The position numbers and the translations under genes were made by a program. Of a stretch of DNA of 64,000 nt, positions 1-11,669 are shown in pieces (the stretch's first letter is position 1; every line of letters begins with the position of its first letter). The stretch lies in contig CM032124.1 in assembly GCA_018894105.1 (NCBI GenBank), forward strand, positions 8,355,501 to 8,419,500, in the 5' to 3' direction. Source of the stretch: Jacaranda mimosifolia. Lineage: Eukaryota > Streptophyta > Magnoliopsida > Lamiales > Bignoniaceae. Under the pieces are notes generated by a model, which had not been told where the DNA came from, made no database searches, and saw only the letters and a list, made by a program, of their open reading frames with translations.

Positions 1-803
1 GCTAAACTCTTCTTCTAGCCTAAGGAATTATCGAAGTTTTGGTTCTTCAGTATTAATTGTGAGATCTAATTGATTTAATTTATTTTTCTTATTCCTTGAG
101 TATTTATTTATCTTTCATTTTCATTACGATTATTCAGGTTCATTGAATTTAGGGCCTAAATTTGAAAGTTTAGAATAATTGTCCAATCAATTAGAACATT
201 AAATCTATAATTGTTTAATTGTTCTAATATTTGTGGCAAATAACATGGTTATGTGTGGTGACCACATGCGTAATTTATGTTATGTGGATAAATAATCTAG
301 TCTAAATAAACCCTGCTTGTGTGTGTTTGTTGGCTAGGGCTGGGTCTATTTAATTTTTAATGTTGTTGATAAATTAAATCCTAGGAGCTTTTCTTTATGG
401 TTGTTTATTGGCAAGGAAAATAACTAACGAGCTTCTCTTAGTTATCGAAAAGGTAAGGAGAGATTGGTTATTAGGGTGTCCGAGTAACTATAACCAGTCG
501 ATTCAACAAAAGAGGAATTAATCTTTGCATCAATGATAAAATCTGAGAACCAAACTGAGATTTTTACCTTAAGTTAGATTTCATTTTTATTGATTCTTTA
601 TTTTTATTTGTGATTTATTTACTTTTAAGATTGTAGTCTTCTGTTTCATAAAACCCCCCACCCCCTCTTCTATTTTATTTTATTTACTAAACTTGAAGGA
701 AACAAAATTTACCAGTTTATGTGGAATACAACCCTACTCACCACTGATTACAAATCATATCTTTAGAGTAGGAAATTATTTTTGTTGGATTCGACACCCA
801 TCA
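1..803 (+). repeat. 5' LTR (partial, left end cut by window)
   Basis: Aligns to 5365-6155 of the 3' LTR with scattered substitutions and small indels. It ends with CA at 803, directly before the primer binding site. About 440 bases of its left part lie outside the window, judged from the 1232-bp 3' LTR. Confidence 0.92.
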
Positions 804-807
804 AATT

Positions 808-826
808 TTCACACCGTTGCTGGGGA
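808..826 (+). other. Primer binding site, tRNA-Asp-like
   Basis: A few bases after the LTR end the sequence reads ACACCGTTGCTGGGGA, which differs by a few bases from the plant Athila/Tat site complementary to the 3' end of tRNA-Asp (GGCGCCGTTGCCGGGGA). Position and similarity together support minus-strand priming here. The mismatches suggest decay. Confidence 0.75.
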
Positions 827-942
827 CTGGTGTTAATTATTTTTGTTTCTTTTTTAATGCCTCGAACTTTTCGTACAGGTGAACCTTAATACAATCCTAA
901 GATTGAGAAGACTGCTCGTAGATTGCAGAAGGAGACTAAATA

Positions 943-1736
943 ATGGCCCACAAAAGAATTTTAAAGGAGTTAGCTCAACCAAATTTAACTCAAGAATTAC
1001 TTTATATCAAATATCCAGAGTTGGAAACACCTTTTGAGTTCAAGTCTGGGTTGATCCATCTATTACCCATTTTCCACGGCTTGGAGAATGAAGATCCCCA
1101 TAAGCATTCAACGGCAGTTTATATGGTTTGCTCGACTATGAAACCCCAAGGAATATTTGAGGAGCAAGTGAAGTTGCGAGCTTTTCCATTTTCCTTAGCA
1201 GATAAAGCTAAGGATTGGTTGTTTTATATACCCCCTAGTTATGTCACTACATAGACTGGAATGGCAAGATTGTTCCTTGAGAAGTTTTTCCCTACTTCAC
1301 GTGTTACTAGCATTAGAAAAGAGATCAGCGGTATAAGACAAAGAGACATGGAGAATCTTCATGAATATTGGGAAAGGTTTAAACAACATTGTGCAAGTTG
1401 CCAACAACAAGGTATTACTGAGCGACTTCTCATCCAATACTTTTATGAAGGACTTCTACCAATGGAAAGGAGAATAATGGATGCAGCAAGTCAAGGAGCT
1501 ACAGTGAAAAAACTCCAAGCGAAGCTAGCGAATTGATTTCTATAATGGCTGCCAACTCCTAGCAATTTGGATACTCTTGGGATCCTCCTAGAAGGATCAA
1601 TAAGGTAAGTAATTTATCTCATAAACGTCAGATTTCTACTTTAACTTCTCTTGTTCAATAGTTGGTTGTAGGAAATACGCAGTAGGTTAAAGCTTGTGGG
1701 ATTTGTGCTAATGTTAGTCATCCTACGGATATGTGT
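943..1736 (+). pseudogene. gag: gag of the Gypsy element, broken
   Basis: Capsid/nucleocapsid polyprotein region. It opens at ATG 943 and carries the plant Retrotrans_gag signature: a hydrophobic segment with LADKAKDWLFYIPP, then LFLEKFFPTSR, then a predicted RNA-binding tail. A TAG at 1252-1254 stands where a Trp is expected and the same frame continues to 1536. Near 1530 the reading shifts by one base, where the frame LISIMAANS resumes, and further stops follow. A zinc knuckle CGICANVSHPTDMC (C-x2-C-x4-H-x4-C) is readable at 1695-1736. The gene is therefore complete in layout but inactivated by nonsense and frameshift changes. It lies 140 bp after the LTR, the usual place for gag. Confidence 0.85.
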
Positions 1737-2477
1737 CCTACGCTCTAAGAGAATTCTTGCTAACAAGCTAATACAGTAGGAGCATTCCCTGGACCACCAT
1801 AAATAAAGTACAATCCCTACTCAAATACCTACAACTTAGGATGGAAGGATCATCCGAATTTCAGTTATGGAGAGAGATCGCAAAACTATCAGTACTTCCA
1901 CCAAAAGCCACCCTCTCCACAGCAACCATCCTCTTCAAATACATGTATGTCTCTTAAAGAGATTGTTAACTCCCTTGCAACTAACACTCAATAATTTCAA
2001 CAGGAAACGCGAGCGAGCATTCAGAACCTGGAGAATCAGATGAGTCAATTAGCCACCTCAGTAAGCAGAATAGAATCCCAATGAAGGCTACCCTCTCAGA
2101 CATTGTCAATCCCAAGCACAACATTAGCACGATTATTCTAAGGAATGGTAAGGAGCTGAAGGAACCTAGCAAGAAGATAGGAAAAAACACTATTGTGGAA
2201 AAAGTGGAGAGATAGATTGTCATGCCTCAAGATTCTATTGAACATTCACATGAAACCAACGGTAAGGTGATAAGCTCATTGGTTATACACACTCTTTCCC
2301 GAAAGGTTTGCTAAATCCAAAATGCATGAAAAGGAAAAGGAGATTTTTGAAACTTTTTGCAAGGCCAAGGTAAATATCCTAGTAATTGATGCAATCAAGC
2401 AAATACCTTGGTATGCTAAATTTCTCAAGGAATCGTGCACAAATAAAAGAAAATAAAAGGGTAATGAAAGAGTAAGT

Positions 2478-2948
2478 GTGGGGGAAAATGTCTCAGCAGT
2501 GATACAAAGGAAATTACCCCCCAAATACAAGGACCTAGGTATGTTCACCATCCCTTGCAAGATTGGCAAAGTTAGAATTGAAAAAGCTATATGCAATTTT
2601 GGTGCTTCAATTAATATCATGCCTCTTTCCATCTACTCTTCATTGAATGTTGGTCCTTTGAAAGAAACAAGAGTAGTTCTTCAACTTGCTGATAGGTTTA
2701 TTGTATATTTCGAGGAAGCCCTAGATGATGTATTGGTACAAGTTAACAAATTGATTTTTCCTACTAATTTTTATGTACTCAACATGTCTTAAGATAACTC
2801 TCCTAATTCGTCACAAATACTGTTGGGAAGACCTTTCCTTAGAACCTCTAGGATGAAAATTGATGTGCATGGTGGTACACTCACTATGGAGTTTGATGGT
2901 AATATGATTAAATTCAATATTTACGATGCCATGAAATATTCTAGTTGA
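2478..2948 (+). pseudogene. Retropepsin-like protease region of the Gypsy element, broken
   Basis: Aspartic protease segment of the same element. Residues from about 38 read CNFGASINIMPLSIYSSL, the plant Athila-type active-site stretch in which the catalytic Asp of DLGAS has become Asn. After an in-frame TAA at 2790-2792 the same frame continues through ILLGRPFLRTSRMKIDVH and FNIYDAMKY to a TGA at 2946-2948, which is the normal C-terminal part of this protease domain. With the Asp lost and an internal stop it cannot be active. The sequence stops resembling pol after this point, so the protease is the last coding domain of the element. Confidence 0.82.
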
Positions 2949-3194
2949 TGAGTCTTGTGTTTTTGTTGTGGATAATATTGATACTTTGACTCATGAAACC
3001 TTGAATTTGAATGATGAGCATTTTATGACGTAAGGAATAGCTACGTCTAGCCAAAGACATTAAAGAGCGGCACTTTTTGAGAGGCAACCTAAACTTTCAA
3101 TTTATTGTTTATATTTTCAAAAAAAAAAATCTATAATTAGCTTTAATTTTCTCTGATGTAGGGAGCGTTTTAAATTGGCCTATGGGTATAGTTT

Positions 3195-3617
3195 TTTGGC
3201 AGAAAAGCTCTTCAATTTACCCGTACCCATGCCTTGTTCAAAGACTTCTTCTAGTATGTTGGAATTATTTGATAAGGAAAGCTCTTCAATCTAGCCATGC
3301 CCACGCCTTGTTCAAAGACTTCTTCTGGCATATTGGAATTATTTGACAAAGAAAGCTCTTCAATCTACCCCGTGCCCATGCCTTGTTCAAAGACTTTTTC
3401 TGGCATGTTGGAATTACTTCCGATGGAAAAGCTCTTCAATCTACCCGTGCCCACGCCTTGTTCAAAGACCTCTTTTGGCACCACAAGAATTATTTGACAG
3501 AAGTACTTTTATATCTACCCATGCCCACGCCTTATTCAAAGACCTCTTCTGGCACCATTACAATTATTTGACAGAAATACTCTCATATCTACCCATGCCC
3601 ACGCCTTGTTTCACCAC
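3195..3617 (+). repeat. Tandem array, 74-75 bp unit, about 5.5 copies
   Basis: The block GCCTTGTTCAAAGAC recurs at 3231, 3305, 3380, 3455, 3529 (one base changed) and 3603 (shortened), giving steps of 74, 75, 75, 74 and 74. Each unit runs from AAAGCTCTTCAATCTACCC through the block to GGAATTATTTGACA. The array sits between protease and the 3' untranslated part, where pol should be. Apparent ORFs across it, full of PMPTPCSKTSSG, are products of the repeat and not protein-coding evidence. Confidence 0.93.
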
Positions 3618-4335
3618 ATCTACAACCACCAACCACCACTTTCCCAGCACCAACATCACCACTGCCACCATCAACCGCCGCTACTGGTTTCACACCCCCA
3701 GTACCACCCAATCTTTAAAGCCATACGGGCCTCATCTCATCAGAGGAGTCTTTCTTCCACTTTTCTTATACATTTGCATTCTTAATTTGAAACATTGAGG
3801 ACAATGCTTGGTTTAAGTATAGGGGAAGAAATTTTAGATTCATTTTTTTTCAAACATGCATGAAATAACTCTTTATTCTTCTTATTTGCTTTCAAAGTGT
3901 GCTTTAGTTCTTGATTAGTTAATTTTTCTCTTAGTCCTTTTACCTCTTTTTTATGCTTGTCCCTGAGGTAACACTTAAATAATTGGGTTGAATTAAGATA
4001 CATTGTAAGAATGGCATGAGTAGTTGTGTTCTTGTTTATTGCACTTTGACTTGTTGTCGTGTTGGTTGATTTGGATGAAAAATGTATGAAGGAATTAATG
4101 CATATCACCCTAATAATTGTCATGCATAGCAGATTAATTTTTTTTTTTGAACTTGCCTTGATGAACATATTTGGGTTGAATTGTTGAGTTGAATGTACTA
4201 AGACAATGAAGGTGACTGGGTTTGACCGTTTAACCTCTCTTTTTTTATAAAAGAAAAAGAAAAAGCACTAACTTGATTACTCCGTTAATCACTAAAATTA
4301 AGTGATTATGAGTAGGGATAATAACTATCTAGGTT
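3618..4335. other. Non-coding internal region of the Gypsy element
   Basis: No coding domain was recognised. It starts with a short Thr/Pro-codon-rich stretch at 3605-3720 and then becomes AT-rich. By position it is the 3' untranslated part of the element. Confidence 0.6.
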
Positions 4336-4480
4336 TGTGACCGGCTGAGTAATCGAGTGCATTCATCACCAATGTTTGTATTCGCGTAAAAAGGTCAGAT
4401 GACATTCTAGACAACTTGTGGCTGGCTGAGTAATCGGGTACATTCATCACCAATATTTGTATTCACGTAAAAAAGTTGGT
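4336..4480 (+). repeat. Pair of direct repeats of about 58 bp
   Basis: CTGAGTAATCG followed by CATTCATCACCAAT and TTTGTATTC(G/A)CGTAAAAA occurs at about 4337-4394 and again at 4421-4478, 85 bp apart. It lies upstream of the polypurine tract. Similar 'CTGAGTAA...CATTCA' blocks occur in this part of other plant Athila/Tat-type elements, from memory. Confidence 0.8.
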
Positions 4481-4512
4481 CCACGCATTGAATTTAGTGC
4501 CAAAAAAAAAAT

Positions 4513-4539
4513 AGAGAGAGAGAGAGAGAGAGAGAGAGA
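4513..4539. repeat. (GA)n microsatellite
   Basis: About 13 perfect GA units follow a short A-run inside the Gypsy 3' region. Confidence 0.95.
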
Positions 4540-4902
4540 ATAAGGTTTTTCCCTTTCATCCTTTATGTTTTCTTGCATTCGACTTGCTATTATTCCACGA
4601 ATATGTTATATCGTTGCATGTTTTTGATAGTTGTCCTTCTATGTCTTGAATTGAACTTAACGAAAAAGTGTTAAATTCCTTTTACATTTCAAGTTCGAAG
4701 ATACTGTCAGGGCAATAGGTTATTTGTGTGATTTATAAGGGTTCTTTTTATGAAGTGCATGTTCTTACTTGTGTCTTGATTCGGCCCTCCAAAACGTGAT
4801 AATTTGAACTATTTGGCATCAAGTTGAGAAATACGAAGAAGAGTTTGTGAGAAAGGTTGATAAATTGGAGCTATTGTATGCTTGAGGACAAGCGTTGTCT
4901 AA

Positions 4903-4923
4903 GTGGGGGGGGGGGGGGGGATT
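4903..4923 (+). other. Polypurine tract of the Gypsy element
   Basis: A run AGTGGGGG... with about 16 consecutive G residues directly precedes the TG of the 3' LTR at 4924. It is preceded by GAGGACAAGCGTTGTCTAAG, wording typical of this site in plant Gypsy elements. It would prime plus-strand DNA synthesis. The exact G count may be unreliable in any assembly. Confidence 0.85.
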
Positions 4924-6155
4924 TGTTAAGTTGCATTTTTGTCTTTTTATTCATATAATTTTTCCTTGTGATTAATAGTAAAAATGCTTAATTGTTGGGT
5001 TTTAACTTTCTTTTTATGTTTTGTGAAGCAAATTGAAGATTTAAGCTAAATGCAGTTGGAAATTGAGTTTTTGACATACTTGGAGCAAAGATTGCTTTCC
5101 TGAGGAGACGAGATATGGAAAAAGGAAATAATTTGAGTGCGGACATGTTTTGGTAGTTGTATATTCCTGGAATATTTTAATTTTTATTTCTTTAATTAGG
5201 ATAATTTTAGTTTTCCTATTCTAGTAGGACTCTTATTTGTTTCCCAGTTGCATTAGAAGTAGTAGGCTATTTATGGGGAACTAGGTTTCTTTCATAGGGG
5301 AGTTTTTCATTCTTTTGTTTAGCATATTTTTAGTTTCCTGCACTTTTTCTCTCAGACATGAGTTGCTAAACTCTTCTTCTAGCCTAAGAAATTATCGAAG
5401 TTTTAGTTCTTCAGTATTTGTAAAATCTAATTGATTTAATTTGTTTTCCTTATTCCTTGAATTTTTATTTATCTTCCGTTTTCATTATGATTATTTAGGT
5501 TCATTGAATTTAGGCCCAAATTTGATAGCTTAGAATAATTGTCCAATCAATTAGAACATTAATCCGTAATTGTTTCATTGTTCTAATATTTATGGCAAAT
5601 AACATGGTTATGTGTGGTGACCACATGCGTGATTTATGTTATGTGGATAAATAATCTAGTCTAAATGAACCCCGCTTATGTCTGTTTGTTAGCTAGGATT
5701 GGGTTTCTCAAATTTCTAATGTTGTTGATAAATTAAATCCTAGAAGCTTTTATTTAGGGTTGTTTATTGGCAAGGAAAATAACTAACGAGCTTCTCTTAG
5801 TTATTGAAATAATAAGGAGAATTGGTTATTAGGGCGTCCGAGTAACTATAACCAGTCTATTCAAGAAAAGAGAAATCAATCTTTTCATTAATGATGAAAT
5901 CTGATAACCAAACTGAGATTTTTACCTTATGCTAGGTTTCATTCTTATTGATTCTTTAATTTTATTTGTGATTTATTTACTTTTCAAGATTCCAGTCTTC
6001 CGTTTCATAAAAATCCCCCCTACTATTTTATTTTATTTAGTAAACTTGAAGGAAACAAAATTTACCAGTCTCTGAAGAATACGACCCAACTCACCACTGA
6101 TTACAAATCATATCTTTAGAGTAGAAAATTATTTTGTTGGATTCGACACCCATCA
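4924..6155 (+). repeat. 3' LTR of the Gypsy element
   Basis: 1232 bp, starting TGTTAAG after the polypurine tract and ending ACCCATCA. Its right 791 bases align with 1-803. Ordinary substitutions separate the two copies, showing that the insertion is not recent. Confidence 0.92.
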
Positions 6156-6196
6156 GTGGGATATATATCTATATATATGTAGGTAATTTTTTTTTG

Positions 6197-6220
6197 TGGG
6201 GGGGGGGGGGGGGGGGGGGG
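6197..6220. repeat. Poly-G run
   Basis: An uninterrupted G run of about 24 bases sits between the Gypsy 3' LTR and the CACTA terminus, after a T run and GTG. Its length is likely polymorphic or subject to sequencing error. Confidence 0.9.
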
Positions 6221-6226
6221 TGAAGT

Positions 6227-6710
6227 CACTACAACAAATTACACTTTTGGTAACGAAATTACACTTTTGGTAACGAATAATTTCGTTACCATAAGTCTAA
6301 AATTCGTTACCCAAAATACTGGTAACGAATTTTTTGTTACTTAAGTTTAGTATCCTAAAACCCATCGCAAAAAGTCTTAGTAACGAAATTTATGGTTCGT
6401 TACAAATGATAGATTTAAGGTGACAAAATGTATCATTACCAAAAATATGATATTAGTAATAAAAAAGTGTATTAGTTACAATAGATTTTTATAGCAAAAC
6501 GAAGTTATTAAAACATTAGCAATTTTGTTGCATTTTATTTTTTTCGTTACCAATTCATAATATAATGATATTATTTATTTAATTAAGTATAGTTACTAAT
6601 TGTCTATGTAACAAAATACTTTGTTATAAATAGTTAAATAATATTTTAATTCAAAAATAAGCATTTTGTTACTAATAGAATAGATAACTAAGAGTTTTGT
6701 TATGAAAGAG
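6227..6710 (+). repeat. Left CACTA terminus and subterminal repeats
   Basis: TIR at 6227-6242, then a duplicated block ATTACACTTTTGGTAACGAA and many GTAACGAA or TTCGTTAC words in both orientations, thinning out towards 6710, where the solo LTR begins. Confidence 0.85.
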
Positions 6711-9474
6711 TGTAACACCGCTAATTATTTTATTAATTATGATAATTATTATTTGGGAAATTATGTTAAATTATTATTTTATTTATTCTTGAATTATGAA
6801 ATTCTATTTAATTTAATTAGTTTATAAAGTTTGGGGGTTGGAATTACAAATTTTTAAAGGATTAAATTGAATATTTTCTTGATTTGAGGGGTTTGCATAG
6901 CAGATAAAAAGTCAACAGGGACTTATGAGAGATTTCAAAAACTTCATAGATTCGATTGAGGAAAGTCATTGTTTCAAGGGTTAAATTGCAAATATGGAAA
7001 GTTGGATTTTTTGAAAAAGACCAAATTGGGCAGCAAGATATTTTCTTCATTTTCTTTCCCTCCTTTTTCTTTCTTCTTTCTTTCTTCTACTTTCTCTTTC
7101 ATTTCTTCGTCGGAGACATCACCATGTCCGGCGAGACTCCAGCCATCACTCCAAACCAAACCGTTTAGCTCTTCCCCACTTCTTTAGCTTCATGTTGACA
7201 CCACATGCACACGCAAATACCGACAGACAGTAGAGAAGTAGAGGACCGAGAGTTGACTGTGGCAGAAGTGGCGGGCTGAGGCTTTTCGGCAATTTTCATG
7301 ATGGACCCAGGGTACCATTCTGATGGGCTCAGCTCAAGGATTGCACCGGTAGCTTTAGCTTCTCAAATGGACCACCGAGGGTGAAGTAATTAAAAAAAAA
7401 TTGCGGCGGTGGAGCTTTGTGGGTTGAACATTCGGATGAGAAATTGAAGGCCTTCCCGGCCTCGGATATGAAAACTAAGGGTACCATTGGAGTCAAAAGG
7501 AAGAAAGGAAGTGAATGGTGGTGGTTTTGATATTTTTTGGCGACGGCAGATAGCGGCGCTCTGGTGACTGGCGGCGGTGCTTCGGCAACCCAGACCAGTT
7601 TCTTCTCCTCATTTCGATGATCGTAGTGACGCTCTTGATTCATGATTTTGAGGCTTAGATACGCAATTTGGGTAATATGGAGTGTGAGGATTAAGCTTTA
7701 ATTTGTTGTACTTTGTTAAATATATAGTGCATATGTTGTACTCTTTTAATTTAGATTGTATCTATGCTAAGAATCGGATTTGGGATGTATTGATATGAAT
7801 TTGATTGTGTTTGGGATCCCTAAGCAAGGGGTACCTATAAGTTGTAGACCCGGATAATTGTTGTGTTGGAATTAATTGAGTTAATTGAAGGATTTGAGCC
7901 TTAAGTTGTAGATTTATGGATTTAGATCCAAGCGATAGTAATTGAACAATTATTGTGAATTTTGGATGATGTGACAAGAGCGATTATGCAATTAAGAACT
8001 AGTTATTGCTTAGTTATTAGACTTGATATGAAACCGAAATTAATTTGGATATAATCGATCTTATTGGTTGTTATTAGATCGATAGAGCCGTTTAAGCTTT
8101 AAACTATCATGTTAATATGATTATTTGGTGAATTTGGATTAATGATAAGCATGAGAGTGATGCTGGAAGTCAAATATGGATTTTGACTGTAATCATACTA
8201 TTTTGGTTAGGTGAAGTGGAAGTGGGTTCCGTGGACCGATAGACAGCAGATTGTGATAGTTTTCTCTGATGCTACAAGAGGTGAGGGCCTGTCAATCTAG
8301 CACCTTTCCTATTTATCTGTTATTTGTGATAAGCCCCTGTGTGGGTTTCTGTTTCTATATCGTACTCTGAATATGCTTGAAATCTAATTTGCTATCTGTC
8401 ATCTTATTAGAGCACCCCTATGAAGGTTATCGTTTGATATCGATTTCATTTTATTATCTGACATCTGATTTGAACACCCCTATGAGGATTACTCTTTGTC
8501 ATCAAATCTGTTTTAGTTATTTCGGTGCCCGGAACTCTCTTCATGTTGTCGATTTCTATTCCTTGTACCCCACAGCCTTGCCGGCTGACCCTATACTTCC
8601 TGAATATGTTTTATGTGTTGATTATTTGGCCAGGAAGACATACTTATTATTGATTATATCGGCTGAGTGCCAATTCTAGCAGAATGCTTGGAATATTATT
8701 TCGGAACGGCTGTGCTGGCCAATATATTGATTGTTACAAATTGTACCTTGTTATATTCATACTGATTATTCAAAGGTTAAACTCATATGCATTGGCATTA
8801 CATATTACTAACCATGGGACGCCATGGGGAAACCCAACCGGAGGGACGCCACGGGGGAGCTAGGCCCGTGGCTAGGTTTGGAAAGACGATCAGGCGAAAC
8901 GGACCGACGGTGACAGGTCTACCGAGGTAGCAAACTGTGAGTGGTGGGATCTGGCATGCGGTCAACCATGAACTTTGATCTTCTAAGTAATATATACCTT
9001 GCTGATTCATATGGGCATTCTTGTTGTTAATACCTATTCACTGATAATTGCACCACGTTCTTTTCTTTGAATCGTTTTAGTCTCTCTTCCCTCACTAAGT
9101 CGTTATGACTTACCCTCCAACATCATTTTGAATTTTCTCAAGCAGGTACAGATAATGGGCAAGGACCTCAGGCTTGAATATGTTTTGTAATAGTATAGAC
9201 TTTTGATTGTACCTATATGAAGTTCCATGTATATCAGGGTGAAATTGGAACCTTGAAAAATGTCATGAATGACGATGTTTGCTTGAGACCAGTACATGTT
9301 TTGTTGAATGATATGTATTATGTAGTGGTGTCCATGATGTATGAAGTTAATATTCTATACGGCTTGAAGGATTTGGAGACAAGTTTTATGGATCTATTAT
9401 TTGCTATAGGAAATTTTAAGACTGAATTGTGTAGCACCTCAGCTTGGGTGCTATCCCGAAGAGGGGGTGTTACA
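6711..9474 (+). mobile_element. Solo LTR A (Tekay/Del-like Ty3/Gypsy family)
   Basis: A 2764-bp stretch beginning TGTAACACCG and ending GGGGGTGTTACA. It is flanked by AAGAG (6706-6710) and AAGAA (9475-9479), a target duplication with one mismatch. There is no internal region or second LTR next to it, so it is most simply a solo LTR left by LTR-LTR recombination. It shares its order of blocks with LTR B at 11961: a T/C-rich leader, a GGGGACGCCATGGGG-type GC-rich block (8815-8970), CTCACTAAGTCGTTATGACT near the right, and CTCAGCTTGGGTGCTATCC at the end. Assignment to Tekay/Del rests on the chromovirus-like pol fragment next to its relatives and on LTR length. Short ORFs inside are not coding. 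Confidence 0.8.
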
Positions 9475-10534
9475 AAGAATGTAATACATTAATTTTTCGA
9501 GCCCAATATAGCTTAGGCCAGCTTTCAAGCTATTAATTTTTCAGGCTTGCGAACTAGGCCTCAAGCTATGCACTAGATCGAGGGCTGGCTTGGCATTCCA
9601 AACTTCAGCTAGCCTTCAGGAGATCGGGCTCCGGTTTGGGCCTCTGCAGAAGGGCCGCCATGCATTTGGATGGGTCATTTCACATAAGTGCACCTAGCTG
9701 AACTCTGGGAAGCAAATCCTCCAAAACTGCTAGAAGCAGGGGTCGATCCCATGCCAAGCGCCAACATCAGCAAGCATCTAATCATCTTGGCTGCATCCTC
9801 CAAAAATTAATATTAGCGCATTTGCTGAAACACTTATTCGTCTCTTCCATATATAGAGCACTCAAGCAATTTAACATGTTATAAAGCAAACATTATTTTA
9901 TTTTTAAAAATAAAATAATAATTGTCATTTGAATAAGTAAAAGAAGAGTATCAAATAGTGAACTAAAAGAAATAAACAGAAAGTGTGGGATAATTATATA
10001 TCATAGCTGCATGAAGCAAAGAAATTTTATTACATATATGTATATATAATTGTTAGGTAAAGGAGTAATATTTTTGCATTGTGAGTTTTGGGTAAAGAAA
10101 ATACTATAATACTATAATAATTCATTTCATTAATTAAAATATATAATATTTACGGACAAGTAGAAATATAGAGTAAGTATGCGTTTGGCTAAGTTTTTAA
10201 TGAAAAGATATTATTAGAATTTTTTAAGCTTATAAAAATATTAGACTTTATCTTTTAAAATAAGCCTTGCAATGTATGAATAAAATAAAAACTTAAAATT
10301 CATATGGTTTAAATTATTACAAGAGTATATTCAAATTTTAAAATAAGTGAATACCTTTGTAGAAGAGCTTATAATATAAAATATTTTATTTTAGAAATTT
10401 ATAAAAAAAAGATATTTATAAAAAATAATTGACATTACATATATATATATATATATATAAAATTATGGATAAAACCCTTTAAAGTAAAAAACAAATGGCA
10501 GTCTAATAAGCAAAAGAAACAATATTATTAATTA
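9475..10534. other. Unassigned interior of the CACTA region
   Basis: The first 350 bases are GC-balanced, with words such as AGGCCTCAAGCTATGC and GGTCGATCCCATGCC. The rest is AT-rich. No ORF, terminal repeat or recognisable domain was found. Confidence 0.5.
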
Positions 10535-10760
10535 TGACGGTTTAGAAAAACCAGCATAAAGTTATTCATTCAGTGGCGGTTACAATAATCGCCACCATTT
10601 ATTATGAATTCCGATGTGGTTTTTCAAAATCGTCGCTAAATAGCTAATTCATCAGTGGTTTGGATAAATCGCCACTTAACCACTATTAAATTAATATTTT
10701 GTGGCGGTTGAGATAAATCATTGCAAAACATATACTGCGATTAACCTATTTTTTGTGGTG
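10535..10760 (+). mobile_element. Right end of a second, different CACTA-like element (truncated)
   Basis: The segment is dense in GTGGCGGTT, TCGCCAC and AAATCGCCAC motifs in both orientations and ends CCTATTTTTTGTGGTG, whose complement CACCACAAAAAATAGG resembles CACTA-superfamily termini. Its subterminal motif differs from that of the outer element (GTAACGAA). No matching left end was found, so it is a remnant. Confidence 0.6.
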
Positions 10761-10950
10761 TATATATATACTATATATGTAAATAAGTATGAATAAAAAA
10801 TTATATTTTATATATTTATAAATATTAAATATTATTTAATTTGGAAAGAATAAATTGAAAAAATAGATAAAAATAAAAGTAATTTAAATTTTATTGATAA
10901 ATTTATATATATGTATATTATATATATGTGAATAAGTATAAATAGAAAAA
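10761..10950 (+). repeat. AT-rich direct repeat, copy 1
   Basis: Closely matches 19736-19925, sharing long words such as AGTATGAATAAAAAATTATAT and AAATATTAAATATTATTTAA. The two copies are 9 kb apart inside the CACTA span, on either side of the LTR cluster. Confidence 0.8.
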
Positions 10951-11669
10951 AGAGAAAATTGCACTTTTGGTCCCATTGGATAGGGCATTTGGCACTTTTG
11001 GTACCAAACTTTTAGGGGTCGACACATGTAGGACCAAATGTTACCAATTTTTGGACACTTTTGGGACACCGCCCAACCTACCGTCCAAAAGCTAATGGCA
11101 AGTGGCGCGTTACACGGGGGCCATTTTTATTTAAATAAATTGCACAAAAGCCCCTAAAATTTAACTTATTTATAAATAAATCCAGAAAAGTTATAATGAT
11201 CCCTTAATGCTTTCTTCCATAATATTTTTGAAGAAATATTAGCATCCATTAAATAACTGTAGACGTCATTTGAAAATTTATATTAAAAAATTCAAAAACA
11301 TCCTTCAAAAGCTGTTTAGATTATTTTTGAGATAAAAACGCCCATGAACTTATTTGTAACTTTAACATGGAGTTGTATCTTAATATTATTAAAACTACTC
11401 GTAATAAATTTAAATAATTTTATTCATTAATTTTTAAATATTAAATAATCTTTTCATTCAGGTTGAATTAAAAAATAAAAATTTAAAATCATCATCATAT
11501 CTAAAGTAATTTAATCAAATTGAATTAAACGTATTTATTAATTATAAAATAAAAATAAAAATCAAATCCATCTCTTAATTAATATAATTTTGTTTTTAAA
11601 TTACATCTCAATAATATTAAAAAAATAATCACATCTAAAATAATTTAATTAGATTAATTTCCAAAACTA
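10951..11669. other. Unassigned repeat-like sequence without genes
   Basis: It starts with AAATTGCACTTTTGGTCCC, a word common at termini of plant dispersed repeats, followed by a GC-richer block ending near 11125 (GGCGCGTTACACGGGGGCC). The remainder is AT-rich. No coding potential or paired termini were seen. Confidence 0.45.

Larger units (their letters stand above)
1..6155 (+). mobile_element. Ty3/Gypsy element lacking pol (Athila/Tat-like, TR-GAG type), left end outside window
   Basis: Two near-identical terminal repeats bound this element: bases 1-803 match 5365-6155, and both end in GATTCGACACCCATCA. Between them lie a tRNA-Asp-like primer site, a gag region with a CCHC knuckle, a retropepsin-like region, a 75-bp tandem array and a G-rich polypurine tract. 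No reverse transcriptase, RNase H or integrase can be read in the roughly 2 kb between protease and 3' LTR, so it is non-autonomous and would have depended on a relative for copying. Lineage is inferred from the primer site and the gag/protease wording typical of Athila/Tat elements. Both coding parts carry stops, so it is dead. The left target flank is outside the window, so the target duplication cannot be checked. Confidence 0.9.

Noticed and set aside
3297..3798. Overlapping open frames rich in P-M-P-T-P-C-S-K-T repeats
   Set aside because: They are translations of the 75-bp non-coding tandem array. The unit alternates between 74 and 75 bases, so the frame is not conserved.
6156..6196. 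Similarity between the flanks GGGATATATATCTATATATATG (left of the CACTA) and GGGATATAGATTTATATATG (right of it)
   Set aside because: Too short and too TA-rich to claim a large target duplication.
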